A stretch of DNA of 14,703 nt, taken from contig CAJUGT010000042.1 of assembly GCA_910586435.1 (NCBI GenBank), forward strand, positions 1 to 14,703, read 5' to 3'. Position numbers and translations under genes: made by a program. Below are positions 1 to 8,278 of this stretch, in pieces (the first letter of the stretch is position 1; every line of letters starts with the position of its first letter). The notes below the pieces were generated by a model. That model made no database searches, had not been told where the DNA came from, and saw nothing but the letters and a program-made list of their open reading frames with translations. Source of the stretch: an uncultured Acetatifactor sp. (lineage in GTDB: Bacteria > Bacillota > Clostridia > Lachnospirales > Lachnospiraceae).

Positions 1-111
1 CCGGCCGCCGTCTCTTTCGCTGCCATAGAACACCCCCGCAAGCCACTTGGCGCTACCAGGTCTTAACAGTAACCAAAATGGTTGGGGGATAGGTGAAGTT
101 TGCTATTTATA
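1..111. other. Left edge, no assignable gene; GC-rich segment with possible RNA structure
   Basis: No complete gene is visible before the first promoter. The segment is more GC-rich than what follows and can pair with itself: CCCCC (33-37) with GGGGG (84-88), directly stacked on AACCA (71-75)/TGGTT (79-83), and a small GCC/GGC hairpin at 42-51. It could be the 3' end of a structured RNA or of a gene lying to the left. A short plus-strand open frame runs from base 1 to a TAA at 64-66, but nothing in it is recognisable. Confidence 0.25.
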
Positions 112-140
112 TTGAAATCTGACATGTATGATAGTATACT
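112..140 (+). promoter_or_regulatory. Sigma-A type promoter of the membrane protein gene
   Basis: TTGAAA (112-117) and TATACT (135-140) are separated by 17 bases, each one mismatch from the housekeeping consensus. Transcription would begin near 147 and leave a leader of about 70 bases before the start codon at 217. Confidence 0.6.
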
Positions 141-216
141 GAAACTGGTATTTTTTCGGGACGAAAGTCTGTGATTTGGGAAAACGGAAGTCTGTGCGCG
201 AAAGGTTGGTGTCAGA

Positions 217-2259
217 ATGGGGACTTTGGAGAATAATCGGTATGGGAGAACAGGGAGATGGATGAATCTGCTGGAAAATTTGTTTGTGGTGATTTTGGTC
301 TTTTACCCGCTGCGTCATATAGGATGTGGGCTGGATTTTTGGGATACAGGCTATAATTACGCGAATTTTCAGTATATGGGGACGGAACACATGGACTCCA
401 TGTGGCTGTTTTCAACGTATCTGGCAAATGCGGCGGGAAATTTTCTGATGAAACTCCCCAAAGCGGATACCATGATGGGGATGAATATGTACACGGGGCT
501 CTTTGTGAGCGTACTTTCCCTGACAGGGTATTTTTTCTGTACCAGGAAAATCAAAATGCCCAGGGGATTGGTATTTTTGGGTGAGATGATGGCAGTCAGC
601 CTGTGTTGGTGTCCCACAGCGGTTTTGTACAATTATCTGACATATCTGCTTTTTCTGGGCTCCTTTCTTCTCCTGTACTGCGGTCTGCTGATGGAATCAA
701 AGCCGGTCTGGGATGCAGGATATTCTGCGGAGACGCAATATTTCCTGTGGAATAAACATCGAAAAAAGCAGCGCTGGATGCTTGCCGGGGCAGGGGTGTT
801 GCTGGGAACCAATGTGCTGGTGCGGTTTTCAAACTTGCCGGAAGCGGCTATGATTGTGGCGGTGTGGGCCTATAACGTGATTCTGTGGCGGGAGGAAAAA
901 AACGGAAAGACCCAAAAGGGCACAGAAGAGAGCGGTGCCTGGCTTCAGGAAGGCTTCTGGCATAGACTGGGGCGGCATACTCTCTGGTGTCTTTTGGGAT
1001 ATGTGGCCGCATTGATTGTGTTATTGGGATATATCCATTTTCGATATGGCATTGGGGAGTATATAGCAGGCATCATGAGATTGTTTGCCATGACGGAAAA
1101 TGCGGCGGACTATAAGGCAGCCTCCATGATTATGGGGCTGGCAGGGGATTATTTGGAGAATCTATATTGGGTTATCAGGATTGGCATTATAGTATTGGGC
1201 GGATTGGCATTGTTTTTTGTGGGTGGGAAACTGGAAAAGATGCTTTGCGGGGTGGCTGGCGGAAAGTGCGCAGGGATATTCCATGTGGGAATACGAGTAT
1301 TCTGGGCGGCAGTATGTGTGGCAATGCTGGTATGGCTGTATGGGCGGAATTTCTGTTCTCTTCTTTTTTACAGTTATGACCCTGTCAGACGTCCATGTAT
1401 ATTATTTCTGATGCTTACCATGTTAATCGGAGTGATACGAATATTTCACAAGGATAGTCCCAAAGAAGAGAAACTTTTAAGCGGAATGCTGATATTGGTT
1501 ATCCTTCTGACTTCCATAGGCAGTAATAACAGGACATTTCCCAGCTGGAATAATTTATTTGTAGCGGCGCCCTATACATTTTGGCAGTGCTGGAGGTTTG
1601 TAAGTGGCGGAAAGAAGCTAAGTCTTACAGGAAGGCGTGCGGGCTGCGGCGGAGAGGGTGCTCCTGGAATCCAGGGAATATTTTTTCCGGTGAAAGCGGT
1701 TTTGCTTACTTTTCTTGGACTGTGCATGTTTCAGGCAGTTGGATTCGGCGCCGTATATGTGTTTGCGGAGTCCACAGGGGTACAAAACGCAGTGGCCTAT
1801 GTGGAGAATAACAAAATTTTGAAAAATATCAAAATGCCTGCGGAACGGGCAGCGTGGCTTACAGAGCTGACAGCTTTTGTAGAGCAGGAAGGATTATACG
1901 GGAGAGAAGTGATTCTCTATGGAAGGATTCCGGGGTTGTCTTATTATTTACAGATGCCCTCAGCTTTTAATCCATGGAGTGATTTGGTGTCCTACAGTCT
2001 GGAAACCATGGAGAAGGATATGAGGGAGCTGGAAAAGGAGATGGCTGAGAGGGGGGGCATGAAGCCGGTCATCCTTTTGGAAATCACATATGCGCTCTGT
2101 GCCGAAGGGAATACGGGAACCCTGGAGGAAATGGGGATGACAGAAGAGAAAAGGGAGGAAGTGCAAAATGACGGCAAATGGAAACTTATTGTAGACTTTA
2201 TGGAAAAATATGGTTATAAGCAGGTTTTTTGCAATGAAAAATTTGCTGTGTATGATTAA
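217..2259 (+). CDS. Large multi-pass membrane protein, GT-C glycosyltransferase-like
   Basis: A 680-residue integral membrane protein. Hydrophobic segments are visible around residues 17-35, 91-108, 118-158 (probably two), 186-224 (probably two), 254-275, 312-337, 353-375, 392-410, 420-438 and 493-518. A soluble tail of about 160 residues follows. The first outside loop carries GLDFWDTGYNY (D40, D43). An acidic pair at this place, many membrane helices and a soluble C-terminal domain are the usual layout of GT-C enzymes, which move sugars from lipid-linked donors outside the membrane. That assignment is inference; the substrate is unknown. The start at 217 has only a weak AAAGG upstream. An ATG at 262 (residue 16) preceded by AGGGAG is a fair alternative and keeps the first helix. 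A run of seven G lies in the coding sequence at 2051-2057. The gene has its own promoter, and a separate promoter follows it. Confidence 0.7.
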   Translation: MGTLENNRYGRTGRWMNLLENLFVVILVFYPLRHIGCGLDFWDTGYNYANFQYMGTEHMDSMWLFSTYLANAAGNFLMKLPKADTMMGMNMYTGLFVSVLSLTGYFFCTRKIKMPRGLVFLGEMMAVSLCWCPTAVLYNYLTYLLFLGSFLLLYCGLLMESKPVWDAGYSAETQYFLWNKHRKKQRWMLAGAGVLLGTNVLVRFSNLPEAAMIVAVWAYNVILWREEKNGKTQKGTEESGAWLQEGFWHRLGRHTLWCLLGYVAALIVLLGYIHFRYGIGEYIAGIMRLFAMTENAADYKAASMIMGLAGDYLENLYWVIRIGIIVLGGLALFFVGGKLEKMLCGVAGGKCAGIFHVGIRVFWAAVCVAMLVWLYGRNFCSLLFYSYDPVRRPCILFLMLTMLIGVIRIFHKDSPKEEKLLSGMLILVILLTSIGSNNRTFPSWNNLFVAAPYTFWQCWRFVSGGKKLSLTGRRAGCGGEGAPGIQGIFFPVKAVLLTFLGLCMFQAVGFGAVYVFAESTGVQNAVAYVENNKILKNIKMPAERAAWLTELTAFVEQEGLYGREVILYGRIPGLSYYLQMPSAFNPWSDLVSYSLETMEKDMRELEKEMAERGGMKPVILLEITYALCAEGNTGTLEEMGMTEEKREEVQNDGKWKLIVDFMEKYGYKQVFCNEKFAVYD

Positions 2260-2286
2260 ACTCTATAAGTAACGGTTATACCGGCA

Positions 2287-2315
2287 TTGATTTGAGTGGC
2301 AAATCATGATACAAT
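2287..2315 (+). promoter_or_regulatory. Extended -10 promoter driving the kinase leader
   Basis: TTGATT (2287-2292), a 17-base spacer and TACAAT (2310-2315), with TGA just before the -10 (extended -10). Transcription should start near 2322, about 470 bases before the kinase start codon. The spacer also contains GATTTG-AGTGG-CAAATC (2290-2306), an inverted repeat that could be a protein-binding site. Confidence 0.5.
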
Positions 2316-2514
2316 AAGTCCATATTCAGGGCAGGAATCGGTCGAATGGCTGTCTGTGCCATGATAGGACTGTCATCGTGATACGATGCTGACATATAAG
2401 AGCTGTGTCAAGGGGAATTTTGTGTAATCTGGATGTAATATGGAACTATGGGGCAATGGATGAAAAGGGAACGGTGGGGTGATGATATAAGATTCCCCTT
2501 GCGGAAACTTTGAA

Positions 2515-2540
2515 AAAGTCCAGCTAAGGAATGGCAAGAG
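2515..2540 (+). repeat. Degenerate direct repeat, copy 1
   Basis: The 26-base sequence begins AAAGTCCAGCTAAG and matches copy 2 at 23 of 26 positions, 88 bases apart; the first 14 bases are identical. It lies in the kinase leader, upstream of the hairpin cluster. Confidence 0.7.
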
Positions 2541-2602
2541 TGAAAACAGCATTCGCTGGGAAGGACCCGGAACGATTTTGGGGCAGCGGATGCAGTACTG
2601 GA

Positions 2603-2628
2603 AAAGTCCAGCTAAGAAATGTCAACAG
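2603..2628 (+). repeat. Degenerate direct repeat, copy 2
   Basis: The second copy of the 26-base leader repeat. Here the preceding bases allow a small hairpin, CTGGA-AAAG-TCCAG (2599-2612), that copy 1 cannot form in the same way. The function is unknown. Confidence 0.7.
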
Positions 2629-2793
2629 GATATTTAAAACAGTCTCAGAACTGGGGTGAAATGTGTCTTTCAGACACAGGGAAGGGTTTTCAGACGTGTC
2701 AGCGGCTGAATAACCCTTCCCTGGTTGGGGCACCGAAGTGCAGAGACCGGAACAAGTTCCCGCAAGCGGGAACTTTAAATAGGAGGCTTTTTG

Positions 2794-5700
2794 ATGAAGG
2801 AAAGAAGGAAATCGGTATGGGGAGCAGTATCAGTTTTAATTTTGCTGGCAGCTATCATTATTTTATTTCAGTGGTATTCCATCCAGAATAATCGACGGAT
2901 GGTAGAACGGAATAAAAATTACGCGGCGGACGCGGCGTCTCTGAAAGCGGCACAGATTGATGATGAGCTGAGCAATGCGTTGAATCTGATTAGAACTTAT
3001 ACGTATTTTGTGGGGGAGAGTCTCAGTGAACCTGTGGTCACAGTGGAGATGTTACAGGAAATTGAAGCCCATTCCATATTTGACGCCGTGATTTATACGG
3101 CTATGGATGGTACGGATTATGCTTCCGACGGCCGCATTGCCCATGTGTCTGAGAGAGAATTTTTTGTCAATGGCAAAAGTGGAGGAAGTGGTATTGAGGT
3201 TATATTTGACTCCAATTTCTTCGATGAAACCATGGTTAATTTCTATGCGCCGGTTTATTATCAGGAGGAGATTATCGGTGTGCTTCGAGGAGCTTATCTT
3301 GCGGAGGAATATTTGCAGGAGATGCTTTTTACTACATATTTTGGGGAATCTGCGGATGTGTTTTTGTGTATGGCGGATCAAAGGGTGATTGCCAGTTCAG
3401 AGCACAATTCTTATGACAGAAGCGTAGTGGATATGCTGGAAGAGGATGGTGTAATAGATGAGAAGACAGCACGGAAGGTAGATGAAATATTTGCCCAAGG
3501 GGGTTCGGGAGCTTTTACCTGTGATTCAGGAAGCAAAACGGACAATATTTGCGCCATGCAGCTTTCGGAGAACGGGTTTGTGTTGGTACAGACATTCCCC
3601 AAGAGTGTTACGCAGGAAATGGTTAAGGTGCAAAATGGGATTGGCATACAATTGGAAGCGATGATGCTGGGGGTATTTGTGATTTATGTCATCGGTCTGA
3701 TTGTTCAGGCCGGCCAGGAGAGAAAGCGCTTAAAGCAGGAAAACCGGGAGATGGGGTACATTATCAATGGTGTCAACACGCTGTTTTCCCGCTTTGTCAT
3801 GATAGATCTGGATACGGATACATATCAGTATCTGGCAGGTACCACGCCGGAAGAGAGCGATATGGCTGTAAGGGGAAGCTATATGGATTTTGTGCGGCGC
3901 CGTGGGGCGGTTCTGGCGGAAGAGAAGGAGCGTCAGGAATTTGTTGAGCGCCTTGCCAGGGATTCTGTTGTGGAGGCAATGCAGGAACAGGACGATCTTC
4001 GTTTTGAATGTCATGTGGTTCGTGGTGACAAAACGGAATGGGAACATGTAAATATTATTTGTCTTGAGAGAAAAGATGGGGCAGCCAGCAAGGCATTGTT
4101 TATCCGGCAGGACATTACGGAGATTAAGGAGAAGGAACTGCGGATTCAAATGGAAATGGCCTACGCAAACCGCAAAGAAAGGCAATATCGGATTGCCATT
4201 GCCTCCGGGGCCATATGTAATTTTGAATTTAACCTGACACAGGATTGTATAGAACATGATGTCGTACAGACAACAGGAGAAAATCAGATTTCTTTGCTGG
4301 AAAAGGCAGGACTGGAAGTGCCGTGCAAGGCTTCGGAGTGTTTTGAAAAGTGGAAACAGTTTGTTGCGTCGGAGTCTCTGGCGGAGTATTCTGCCGTGGT
4401 GAATCTGGATTATCTGAAAGAGCGGTTTCAGCAGGGCGATGCGGAAGTGACCGTTGACTATTGGGGAGATATTTCCGATGTGGAGAAAATTTGTGTGCGT
4501 CAGTCTTTTATTATGACACAGGATGATGAGACAGGCGATATTATGGTTATGGTGGTGTCGAAGGAGATTACGGGACAGGTACTTAAGCAGAAAGAGCAGA
4601 CACAGGCTTTGCAGGACGCACTCATGCAGGCGCAGCATGCCAACAGAGCAAAGACCACCTTTTTGTCCAATATGTCCCATGATATACGAACGCCCATGAA
4701 CGCGATTATTGGTTTTACAACCATTGCGGTGAGTCATATTGACAACAAAGATCAGGTGCGGGACTGCCTTCAGAAGGTGCTTTCTTCCAGCAATCATCTG
4801 CTTAGCTTAATCAATGATATTCTGGATATGAGCAGAATTGAAAGCGGCAAGGTGCAGATAAAAGAGCAGGAGTGCAATATCTCAGAGCTGATGCATAATC
4901 TTGTAAATATCATTCAGCCACAGGTGAAGGCAAAACAGCTGGAGCTCTTTATTGATACATTTGAGGTTGCCAATGAAGATGTGATAGCGGATGCGCTGAA
5001 GCTGAACCAGGTGTTTATCAATTTACTGAGCAATGCGGTGAAGTATACGCCTGCGGGTGGGACTGTTTCCTTCCGGATAATGCAGAAGACCACGTTCCGT
5101 CATGGGTACGGGGATTATATTTTCGTTATCAGGGATACCGGAATCGGTATGTCAAAGGAATTTGTAAAGCATATTTTTGAACCCTTTGAAAGGGAAACCA
5201 CAGCTACCCAATCCGGTATTCAGGGAACGGGGCTGGGCATGGCGATTACAAAGAATATTGTTGAAATGATGAATGGTACCATAGAGGTGGAAAGTGAGGT
5301 CGGTAAGGGCAGTACGTTTACCGTTGGGCTTACATTGAAGCTTCAGGATGTGGAGAAGAATGCGGAGCAGATAAAAGAGCTTAACGGTCTGCGGGCATTG
5401 GTGGTGGATGATGACTTTAATGTATGTGACAGTGTGAGCAAGATGCTGAAGCATATTGGAATGCGTTCAGAGTGGACGACTTCGGGCAGGGAGGCTGCGT
5501 ACAGGGCAAAGGCTGCGCATGAGGAAGGGGATTCTTATCACACTTATATTATTGACTGGCAGATGCCTGAAACCAGCGGGATTGAGACGGCAAGGAAAAT
5601 CAGAAGCGCCGTGGGCAATGAAGCGCCGATTATCATCTTAACCGCTTATGACTGGTCGGATATTGAGGAAGAGGCGAAGGAAGCGGGAGTAACCGCCTTT

Positions 5701-6186
5701 TGCGCAAAGCCTCTCTTTATGTCTGACCTGAAAGCAGCTTTGCTTGCCGCCAACAATATGCTTGACAGGGAGGATGAGGCTGCGATCTGGACGCTGGCTG
5801 ATTTTAGTGGAAAGCGTATTCTGCTTGTGGAGGATATTGAATTAAATCGGGAGATTGCGGAAGTGATTCTGACAGAGGCGGGATTCACTGTGGAATCGGC
5901 ACCGGATGGGACGGATGCGGTAGCCATGGTGAAGGCATCGGAGGAGTATTATTATGACGCAGTGCTGATGGACGTACAGATGCCTATCATGAATGGTTAT
6001 GAGGCTACCAGGACAATCAGGAGCCTGCCCAGGAAGGATGTCAGGACATTGCCCATTATCGCCATGACTGCGAATGCATTGGAAGAGGATAAGGAGGCTG
6101 CGCTGAAAAATGGAATGAATGCCCATCTGGCGAAACCTATTGATGTGGAAATGTTTATCAAGGTACTGGGGCAGTTTGTGAAGTAA
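2794..6186 (+). CDS. Hybrid sensor histidine kinase with two receiver domains
   Basis: A 1130-residue membrane sensor. Membrane helices at about residues 8-27 and 288-307 enclose an outside region of about 260 residues, probably a double-Cache-type sensor (inferred from layout). Inside follow a PAS/PAC-like segment (about 330-447, ending DITEIKEKE), a second PAS-like segment (about 460-600) and a short helix. HisKA then carries the phosphorylated His629 in SNMSHDIRTPMNAIIGF. The HATPase domain shows an N box near 732-745, RDTGIGMS near 780 and GTGLGMAIT near 812. Receiver 1 (about 867-983) has the acceptor Asp921 in IIDWQMP; receiver 2 (about 1006-1130) has Asp1060 in VLMDVQMP. No HPt domain is present, so a separate HPt protein or direct transfer is needed for output. 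The ATG at 2794 lies seven bases after AGGAGG (2781-2786); a TTG at 2791 would be too close. The regulator gene follows after 64 bases with no evident promoter or terminator. Confidence 0.93.
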   Translation: MKERRKSVWGAVSVLILLAAIIILFQWYSIQNNRRMVERNKNYAADAASLKAAQIDDELSNALNLIRTYTYFVGESLSEPVVTVEMLQEIEAHSIFDAVIYTAMDGTDYASDGRIAHVSEREFFVNGKSGGSGIEVIFDSNFFDETMVNFYAPVYYQEEIIGVLRGAYLAEEYLQEMLFTTYFGESADVFLCMADQRVIASSEHNSYDRSVVDMLEEDGVIDEKTARKVDEIFAQGGSGAFTCDSGSKTDNICAMQLSENGFVLVQTFPKSVTQEMVKVQNGIGIQLEAMMLGVFVIYVIGLIVQAGQERKRLKQENREMGYIINGVNTLFSRFVMIDLDTDTYQYLAGTTPEESDMAVRGSYMDFVRRRGAVLAEEKERQEFVERLARDSVVEAMQEQDDLRFECHVVRGDKTEWEHVNIICLERKDGAASKALFIRQDITEIKEKELRIQMEMAYANRKERQYRIAIASGAICNFEFNLTQDCIEHDVVQTTGENQISLLEKAGLEVPCKASECFEKWKQFVASESLAEYSAVVNLDYLKERFQQGDAEVTVDYWGDISDVEKICVRQSFIMTQDDETGDIMVMVVSKEITGQVLKQKEQTQALQDALMQAQHANRAKTTFLSNMSHDIRTPMNAIIGFTTIAVSHIDNKDQVRDCLQKVLSSSNHLLSLINDILDMSRIESGKVQIKEQECNISELMHNLVNIIQPQVKAKQLELFIDTFEVANEDVIADALKLNQVFINLLSNAVKYTPAGGTVSFRIMQKTTFRHGYGDYIFVIRDTGIGMSKEFVKHIFEPFERETTATQSGIQGTGLGMAITKNIVEMMNGTIEVESEVGKGSTFTVGLTLKLQDVEKNAEQIKELNGLRALVVDDDFNVCDSVSKMLKHIGMRSEWTTSGREAAYRAKAAHEEGDSYHTYIIDWQMPETSGIETARKIRSAVGNEAPIIILTAYDWSDIEEEAKEAGVTAFCAKPLFMSDLKAALLAANNMLDREDEAAIWTLADFSGKRILLVEDIELNREIAEVILTEAGFTVESAPDGTDAVAMVKASEEYYYDAVLMDVQMPIMNGYEATRTIRSLPRKDVRTLPIIAMTANALEEDKEAALKNGMNAHLAKPIDVEMFIKVLGQFVK

Positions 6187-6210
6187 AAATAGTTGTTATT
6201 GGTACATTTG

Positions 6211-6228
6211 GCATGAGTTTGGTCATGC
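6211..6228. repeat. Small inverted repeat between kinase and regulator genes
   Basis: GCATGA (6211-6216) and TCATGC (6223-6228) flank a six-base loop and no T-run follows. It is not a terminator and could be an operator or a minor mRNA structure, so read-through into the regulator is expected. Confidence 0.4.
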
Positions 6229-6250
6229 GGAGATAAAAGGGGAATGAACA

Positions 6251-8278
6251 ATGCAAAAGGTCGAAGCGGTACGAAAAAAAGATGCTGTTTGGGTCCAGCA
6301 AGGAAGCAGGAAGTCCCAGACGGAATGGGACGGGAGAAGCAATTTGTCTTGTGGCGCTCTTCTGCGGCGCGAAAGGGAAAAAAGGGGAATTTCACAGGAA
6401 AAATTGTCTCGGGGGCTTTTAAGCAGAGCGTCTTTGAAACGTCTTGAGGAAGGCGAAATCGGATGGACAAAGCTTACGGGGGATGCGCTGCTGCAACGTA
6501 TGGGAATTGCTGTGGATTATTTTGAAGAAACGGCATCTGGAGAAGAACTGGATCGGTGGCGGCTGAGGGAAGATATATGTCTGCTGATTTTGTCGGAACC
6601 TGTGAAAGCATGGGAGAAATTAGTTGAATATCGGGAAAAATACAGGTACAGGGAGAAGATGGAGGAACAGTTTCTAAAGAAGATGGAATTAGTGCTGTGC
6701 CTGTTGGAGCGGAAAACGCAAGGGGAAGAGATTTCTTCTATCATGGAGAGAATTCTGAAAAAGTGGCAGAAAAAGAGTGTAAAAGAGGATGGTATAGTAA
6801 GAACCAGTAGGGAGGAGGGGGCAGAAGAAGCTGTACTTCTGAAACTGGGGCGGGAAGCAGTAGAGGAAACGATACCCGGTGGCTTGAAGAATGGGATTGG
6901 GAAACTTTGGCTTTCTCCATCAGAATTGGAGGCGGTATTGCTATTTGCCATGGCACTGGAAGTTTGCGATAGGAAGAAGGAGGCTCATGAACTCTTGGAA
7001 GCAGTGTGGAATTATCCCAAGATTCATCAATGGGAAGAGAGGATGTCGGTTCTGATACTTCCTCAAGCGGCATTGCTTTTCATTACATTTGCTATAAAGG
7101 AACAGAATTGGAAGGGCGTTTTTTACTATGGAAAAGAGGCATTGGAGCTTTTGCGCCGCAATTACAGTCAGCGTTATCTATTGTCCTTGATAGAGGGGCT
7201 GGGCATGGTAAGGGGGAAGACTCAGGAAGAAAAGGAATACCAGTCTATGATGGAAGGCTTTGGAAGGTGTTTTCGTAGTATTTATCAATGGCTGCATATC
7301 CCTGAGCACCGGATGTGGCAGGGAATCGGTGTGGAAAATACTTGGGATGTTGGTGTGGTTTTGAGAATGTTGCGGAAATTTCAAGGTAAATCTTATGAAA
7401 AAGCAGTTTACGATGACGGCGAGCAGGTTATTACGTCCCGGCAGCTGATGAGGATAGAGAAAGGGCAGAGTAAACCATCCCATGCAACATATGAACGCCT
7501 TCTGAAACAATATGGGAAAAATGGCGGATGGGTTGCAACAATTGTGGAGACGGATTCGCCAAAGGATTTGGAGGCAAGGCAGCGGATAGCTACAATGATA
7601 GGATTTGGACAATGGGAAGAGGCGGAATGGGAGATAAAGAAATTGCGTGGGCGCCTGGATGAAAAACTTCCCAAAGTACAGCAGGAATTGCGGTTATGGG
7701 ACGCAATTTTTCTGTGGAAAAGAAATCATGCTCTGGAGGAAAGTCTTGAGATGATGAAAGAGGCGTTGCGCCATACCATGCCAGACACAGCAGGAAGAAT
7801 GCCGGAGTGGTGGGTCTACCAAAGAGAAGAAGCGATGATTATCAATAATATGGCCGCCGTCTGCCGCAAATTAGGCAAATTAGAAGAGGCTACAGAGTGG
7901 GTGAAAGCCGTATTACATTCCATGAAACAGCAAAGGACCAGAACGGGCATTGCCCATACAGGATATGATGTTCTGGTGGATGGATATGATATTTTGCTGG
8001 TGGACAGGGGATGTATAGATGAGGCATTGAAGCTTGATAAAGAGGCGCTTCATATTTATATGAAAAGTGCCCAGATACGCTGTTTGGCAAGCATTTTTTA
8101 TCGGATTGCTTGGAATACTTATGAAATTGCGTCTCAAGATGCCGAGAAGCGGGAAGAGCACCAAAGCATATGGAAAAAGGCCTATCAAACAAGCGAAATA
8201 TTGGCGGATTTTATGTACGATTTCCGGCATAAGGCTTTTTTAGAGGAAGATTGCAGAAGAAAAAAGTTTTTAAATTAG
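6251..8278 (+). CDS. Large regulator with two XRE-type HTH segments and TPR-like repeats
   Basis: A 675-residue soluble protein. An N-terminal XRE-type HTH lies at about residues 35-90 (LLRREREKRGISQEKLSRG, then SLKRLEEGE). A long helical region follows. A second HTH-like segment lies at about 365-423, where SRQLMRIEKGQSKPSHATYE has the usual helix-turn-helix spacing and the RIEKGQ hallmark. The C-terminal part is helical and TPR-like, for example at about 531-552 (NNMAAVCRKLGKLEEATEWV) and 587-605. The combination resembles RRNPP-type regulators, in which TPRs bind a small peptide, but those normally have one HTH and are half this length. The role is inferred as a transcription regulator; its ligand is unknown. 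AAAGGGG (6235-6242) precedes the start. It is probably co-transcribed with the kinase, and the secreted-protein gene downstream is a natural candidate target. Confidence 0.75.
   Translation: MQKVEAVRKKDAVWVQQGSRKSQTEWDGRSNLSCGALLRREREKRGISQEKLSRGLLSRASLKRLEEGEIGWTKLTGDALLQRMGIAVDYFEETASGEELDRWRLREDICLLILSEPVKAWEKLVEYREKYRYREKMEEQFLKKMELVLCLLERKTQGEEISSIMERILKKWQKKSVKEDGIVRTSREEGAEEAVLLKLGREAVEETIPGGLKNGIGKLWLSPSELEAVLLFAMALEVCDRKKEAHELLEAVWNYPKIHQWEERMSVLILPQAALLFITFAIKEQNWKGVFYYGKEALELLRRNYSQRYLLSLIEGLGMVRGKTQEEKEYQSMMEGFGRCFRSIYQWLHIPEHRMWQGIGVENTWDVGVVLRMLRKFQGKSYEKAVYDDGEQVITSRQLMRIEKGQSKPSHATYERLLKQYGKNGGWVATIVETDSPKDLEARQRIATMIGFGQWEEAEWEIKKLRGRLDEKLPKVQQELRLWDAIFLWKRNHALEESLEMMKEALRHTMPDTAGRMPEWWVYQREEAMIINNMAAVCRKLGKLEEATEWVKAVLHSMKQQRTRTGIAHTGYDVLVDGYDILLVDRGCIDEALKLDKEALHIYMKSAQIRCLASIFYRIAWNTYEIASQDAEKREEHQSIWKKAYQTSEILADFMYDFRHKAFLEEDCRRKKFLN

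Larger units (their letters stand above)
2316..2793 (+). promoter_or_regulatory. Long structured 5' leader of the histidine kinase gene
   Basis: No convincing protein gene is present in this gap. The last 130 bases fold into consecutive hairpins. (1) GTGTCT/AGACAC at 2663-2677. (2) A 17-bp stem, CAGGGAAGGGTT (2677-2688) with AACCCTTCCCTG (2712-2723), continued by TTCAG (2689-2693)/CTGAA (2706-2710) across a single bulged T. (3) GCAC-CGAA-GTGC near 2730-2741, possibly closed by GGTT/GACC. (4) GTTCCCGC/GCGGGAAC at 2756-2773, followed by TTT. Only seven bases separate hairpin 4 from the AGGAGG at 2781-2786. Upstream is a weaker stem near 2372-2393 and a pair of direct repeats. This arrangement fits a riboswitch, attenuator or protein-bound leader. 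It matches no riboswitch consensus I can recall (c-di-GMP I or II, glycine, cobalamin, T-box). Confidence 0.45.

Noticed and set aside
1..100. On the minus strand, part of this region can be read as a protein-like stretch (SAKWLAGVFYGSERDGG).
   Set aside because: The frame has a stop upstream near 100 and no start codon with a ribosome binding site, so there is no support for a gene starting here.
2051..2057. A run of seven G within the membrane protein gene, a possible phase-variation tract.
   Set aside because: Seven bases is short for slippage control and falls late in the gene; no other sign of phase variation was seen.
2720..2775. CACCGAAG and GAGACCGG in the kinase leader recall the glycine riboswitch core.
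   Set aside because: The order and spacing of these elements are reversed relative to the glycine aptamer and the flanking stems do not fit.
2619..2891. A 90-codon frame overlapping the kinase start on the plus strand, and a 69-codon frame opposite it (2524-2733).
   Set aside because: No ribosome binding site, no recognisable protein, and both run through the inverted repeats of the leader.
3730..4797. A 355-codon open frame on the minus strand inside the kinase gene.
   Set aside because: It lies wholly opposite the well-supported kinase coding region and its product is His/Cys/Leu-rich without any domain, typical of an antisense frame.
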